64,000 nucleotides of DNA from assembly GCA_003148945.1 (NCBI GenBank), contig QGGY01000009.1:62001-126000 (forward strand), written 5' to 3'. The notes beneath the pieces were generated by a model. That model saw nothing but the letters and a program-made list of their open reading frames with translations, did not search any database and was not told where the DNA came from. Every line of letters begins with the position of its first letter. Position 1 is the stretch's first letter. Made by a program: the position numbers and the translations under genes. Of the stretch, positions 61,901 through 64,000 are shown one piece after another. This DNA is from Murimonas intestini. Lineage in GTDB: Bacteria > Bacillota > Clostridia > Lachnospirales > Lachnospiraceae.

Positions 61901-62809
61901 TTACTTAGCCAGCTCCAGCATTTTCTCTAATGGCTTTTTTGCTTCTTCGATCAGGCTGTTTTCCAGAAGGACCTCTGTTTCACCTTTTTCAAGGGAAGCT
62001 ATGACCTTCTCCAGGGTGATCCTCTTCATATTAGGGCAGTACTGGCGGTGGCCCACAGAATAAAATTTTTTGCCGGGATTTTTTGCCTCTAATTCATACA
62101 GGACGCCCATCTCTGTTCCGATGATGAATTCCTTTGCGCCGGAGGCGGAAGCAAAGTCAATAATGCCTGAAGTGCTGCCAATATAATCGGCAAGCTTCAG
62201 GACATCCATTCTGCATTCCGGATGGGCCAGGAAAAGGGCATCAGGACGTGCCTCTTTGGCCTTTCGCACATTTTCTTCTGTGATACTGGTATGTACGTGA
62301 CAGAAACCATCGTTAAAGATAAAATTTTTCTCAGGCAGCTTTGACGCAATATAACGCCCCAGATTTTCATCAGGTATGAAGTAGATATTTTTATTTGGCA
62401 GGGCAGAGACGATCTTCATTGCATTGGAAGAAGTCACGCATACATCTGCACAGAGCTTTAATTCAGCAGTAGAATTGATGTAGCAGACGACGGCCAGATC
62501 ATCATACTGCTGCCTCATTTCTTCGATTTTTTCTTTTTGGGCCATATGTGCCATAGGACAGTCTGCCAGCACATCAGGCATCAGGACTTTTTTTGACGGG
62601 TTCAGTATCTTGGCGCTCTCACCCATGAACTTCACACCGCAGAAAAGTATAGTCTGCTGGGGGACCTGTGTGGCGATCTTGCTCAGGTAATAGGAGTCAC
62701 CCACGTAGTCGGCTGCTGCCTGCACCTCGTCATTTACGTAATAATGTGCCAGAATGACAGCGTCCTTCTCTTTTTTTAATTTTTTCAGCAATTCTATTTT
62801 TTCTTGCAT
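61901..62809 (-). CDS. nadA: Quinolinate synthase
   Basis: 302 residues. The three 4Fe-4S ligand Cys are in FCGVKFMGES, ADVCVTSSNAM and HPECRMDVL; AHYYVNDEVQ and YVGDSYYL near the N-terminus are diagnostic of NadA. It condenses iminoaspartate with dihydroxyacetone phosphate to quinolinate. The start at 62809 has GAGGAGG 4-5 nt upstream; an in-frame ATG at 62869 has none. First gene of the operon nadA-nadB-nadC-(niaR-like). Confidence 0.96.
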   Translation of the reverse strand: MQEKIELLKKLKKEKDAVILAHYYVNDEVQAAADYVGDSYYLSKIATQVPQQTILFCGVKFMGESAKILNPSKKVLMPDVLADCPMAHMAQKEKIEEMRQQYDDLAVVCYINSTAELKLCADVCVTSSNAMKIVSALPNKNIYFIPDENLGRYIASKLPEKNFIFNDGFCHVHTSITEENVRKAKEARPDALFLAHPECRMDVLKLADYIGSTSGIIDFASASGAKEFIIGTEMGVLYELEAKNPGKKFYSVGHRQYCPNMKRITLEKVIASLEKGETEVLLENSLIEEAKKPLEKMLELAK

Positions 62810-62884
62810 AACATCCTCCTCATAGTAAACCCACTCGCAGGGGTTATAAGACAAATAAACAAATACCATTTCAGTCTGTGTATT

Positions 62885-62913
62885 AATATCGCACAGTAAA
62901 GTGAAAAAGTCAA
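62885..62913 (-). promoter_or_regulatory. Candidate promoter of the nad operon
   Basis: On the minus strand, TTGACT, 17-nt spacer, GATATT, about 75 nt ahead of nadA. Just upstream (62928-62944) a CAGGTGACAAGACAGGT direct repeat could be a regulator site. Confidence 0.45.
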
Positions 62914-63034
62914 GACTTTTGTATATTCAGGTGACAAGACAGGTTTGCTGATCATAGGCACAATAAAATAGTAATGATAGAATTCTTTACAGAAATTGTG
63001 TTATACTGATGAAAACGTGAGAGGAGAATAATGT

Positions 63035-63415
63035 ATGAACCTGAATGCAGTCCACCATGTGGCAATCATAGTATCTGATTATGAGAGATCCAGAGAGTTT
63101 TATGTAGACAAGCTGGGATTTGAGGTGATCAGAGAAAACTATAGAAAGGAGAGGGGAGACTATAAACTGGACCTGAAGCTGGGTGAAGCGGAGCTGGAGA
63201 TCTTTGGAATAGCTGGTGCCCCGGCAAGACTGACAAGGCCTGAGGCCTGCGGACTGAGGCATCTGGCCTTCAGGGTAGAGGGGATAGAAAAGGTAGTAGA
63301 GGAATTAGAAGCACTTGGCATTGAGTGTGAACCTCTGCGGACAGATGAGTTCACAGATAGGAAGATGACATTCTTTTTTGACCCGGACGGGCTTCCGCTG
63401 GAACTTCATGAGTAA
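63035..63415 (+). CDS. VOC-family protein, YaeR-like
   Basis: 126 residues, one glyoxalase/dioxygenase fold made of two beta-alpha-beta-beta-beta units. It begins VHHVAIIVSDYERSREFYVD with metal-ligand His8 or 9; a Glu in ELEIF, His in LRHLAFRV and Glu in LPLELHE complete the usual metal site. This resembles YaeR/SMU1112c proteins, whose substrate is not established. GAGGAGAATAATGT precedes the ATG. Single gene with its own terminator. Confidence 0.85.
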   Translation: MNLNAVHHVAIIVSDYERSREFYVDKLGFEVIRENYRKERGDYKLDLKLGEAELEIFGIAGAPARLTRPEACGLRHLAFRVEGIEKVVEELEALGIECEPLRTDEFTDRKMTFFFDPDGLPLELHE

Positions 63416-63423
63416 AGGGAAGA

Positions 63424-63463
63424 GCGTGCCAACGTGAAGTGCAATGTGTTGGCACGCCTTTTT
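63424..63463 (+). terminator. Terminator of the VOC gene
   Basis: GCGTGCCAAC and GTTGGCACGC form a 10-bp perfect stem followed by CTTTTT. It also separates the convergent GH3 gene. Confidence 0.85.
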
Positions 63464-63475
63464 ACTCTAAATGGC

Positions 63476-64000
63476 TTATCTGTTGATATTATCCCTGTTC
63501 CACTCTAAAATCAGTTCTTCCAGTTTGTCAAGCGTCATTGCTCCGCCGCTGAAGCTGATCATACCGCGCAGAGGCATATAGCGCATCATGGCTTCCTGCA
63601 TCTCGGCTGAGATGGCCTCTGCAGCCACATCACTCTCACCCTTTTCTTCAGGGGAGGCAAAGAGTTCGCTCCCTTCCATGAACTTGTGGATAGCGGCAGC
63701 AGCCTTCTCGTTTTCCATGACATCTCCGAAGGTGGTGTCCAGTGTATAAATGACCGGAATCCGTACTGTAGAATTGACTCTGACAGATTTTTGGCAGCGG
63801 ATATCTCTGGATGAGGCTCCTATCATGATATCATAATCGTCTGTCAGCACATGCCAGTTTTTCAGAGTGGTATTCCAGTAAGCAAACGCACGCCTGCCGA
63901 GAGTGAAGGTTACTTCCTTAGTCTCACCCGGCTTAAGTGAGATCTTGGCAAAGTCACGGAGCTCTTTGACAGGACGCTGGATCTTGCCTGAGGATGCGCC
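63476..64000 (-). CDS. GH3 beta-glucosidase-like glycosidase, C-terminal part (5' end off window)
   Basis: 175 codons visible; the frame stays open to the window edge. It holds the C-terminal fibronectin-III-like domain of GH3 enzymes: KISLKPGETKEVTFTLGRRA, FAYWNTTLKNWHVLTDDYDI and IMIGASSRDIR. A further helical extension (MENEKAAAAIHKFM...LEELILEWNRDN) is common in Lachnospiraceae GH3 proteins. The catalytic domains lie outside the window, so the substrate cannot be judged. Stop at 63476. Confidence 0.88.
   Translation of the reverse strand, partial: GASSGKIQRPVKELRDFAKISLKPGETKEVTFTLGRRAFAYWNTTLKNWHVLTDDYDIMIGASSRDIRCQKSVRVNSTVRIPVIYTLDTTFGDVMENEKAAAAIHKFMEGSELFASPEEKGESDVAAEAISAEMQEAMMRYMPLRGMISFSGGAMTLDKLEELILEWNRDNINR

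Noticed and set aside
1-64000. CRISPR arrays, tRNA and rRNA genes, riboswitches
   Set aside because: No regularly spaced repeats, no cloverleaf or rRNA-like stretches and no conserved riboswitch cores were recognised by eye; a covariance-model search would be needed to exclude small ones.

Overview
The window looks like chromosome from a gut-type Lachnospiraceae (Clostridia) bacterium. Evidence: AGGAGG-type ribosome sites throughout, four carbohydrate ABC transporters without their own ATPase, three YesM/YesN-type two-component systems, anaerobe-type sugar catabolism, and two perfect TTGACA-N17-TATAAT promoters. The genus cannot be fixed from sequence alone. No rRNA, tRNA or CRISPR array was seen.

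Layout. 0-4.4 kb: minus-strand housekeeping and accessory genes (YbjQ/zinc-ribbon protein, secreted protein, an ArsR-SDR pair with matching operators, small membrane protein), then a DUF3237 protein. 4.6-13.1 kb, locus A: histidine kinase, AraC-type regulator, solute-binding protein, two permeases, a NIF3-like protein and an esterase. 13.1-14.5 kb: a gene-poor segment rich in palindromes around one GNAT gene, probably a decayed mobile insert. 14.5-18.6 kb: an overlapping operon for the whole oxidative pentose phosphate branch (lactonase, gnd, zwf) behind a consensus promoter with a palindrome over its -10. 18.6-27.6 kb, locus B: kinase/regulator pair divergent from binding protein, two permeases and a GH95-like glycosidase. 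27.6-30.5 kb: ECF sigma/anti-sigma pair and two GNATs. 30.5-38.8 kb, locus C: kinase/regulator pair divergent from two permeases, a binding protein with an EF-hand-like loop, and a cysteine-type sulfatase. 38.8-39.7 kb: an orphan Nif11-like RiPP precursor, an IS110 transposase scrap and an unknown gene. 39.7-48.4 kb, locus D: IclR regulator, DgoK and DgoA on one strand, divergent from binding protein, two permeases, GH29 fucosidase and DgoD. 48.4-51.3 kb: a periplasmic-sensor/GGDEF/EAL protein. 51.5-55.2 kb: TetR and a two-ATPase ABC exporter. 55.4-59.5 kb: oleate hydratase and a PTS EIIC-EAL fusion. 59.5-62.8 kb: nadA-nadB-nadC plus a truncated NiaR-like regulator. 63-64 kb: a VOC protein and the end of a GH3 glycosidase.

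Together, loci A-D read as a glycan-foraging island: each pairs a dedicated sensor or repressor with a binding protein, two permeases and cytoplasmic enzymes that trim what is imported (fucosidases, sulfatase, esterase). The import ATPase must be shared from elsewhere. Locus D feeds released sugar acid into pyruvate and glyceraldehyde 3-phosphate via the galactonate (De Ley-Doudoroff) route, under an IclR protein whose probable operator occurs once on each divergent promoter. The most interesting items are the locus D regulatory architecture, the EIIC-EAL fusion, the orphan Nif11 peptide, the EF-hand loop in the sulfatase-linked binding protein, and the HTH-only NiaR.
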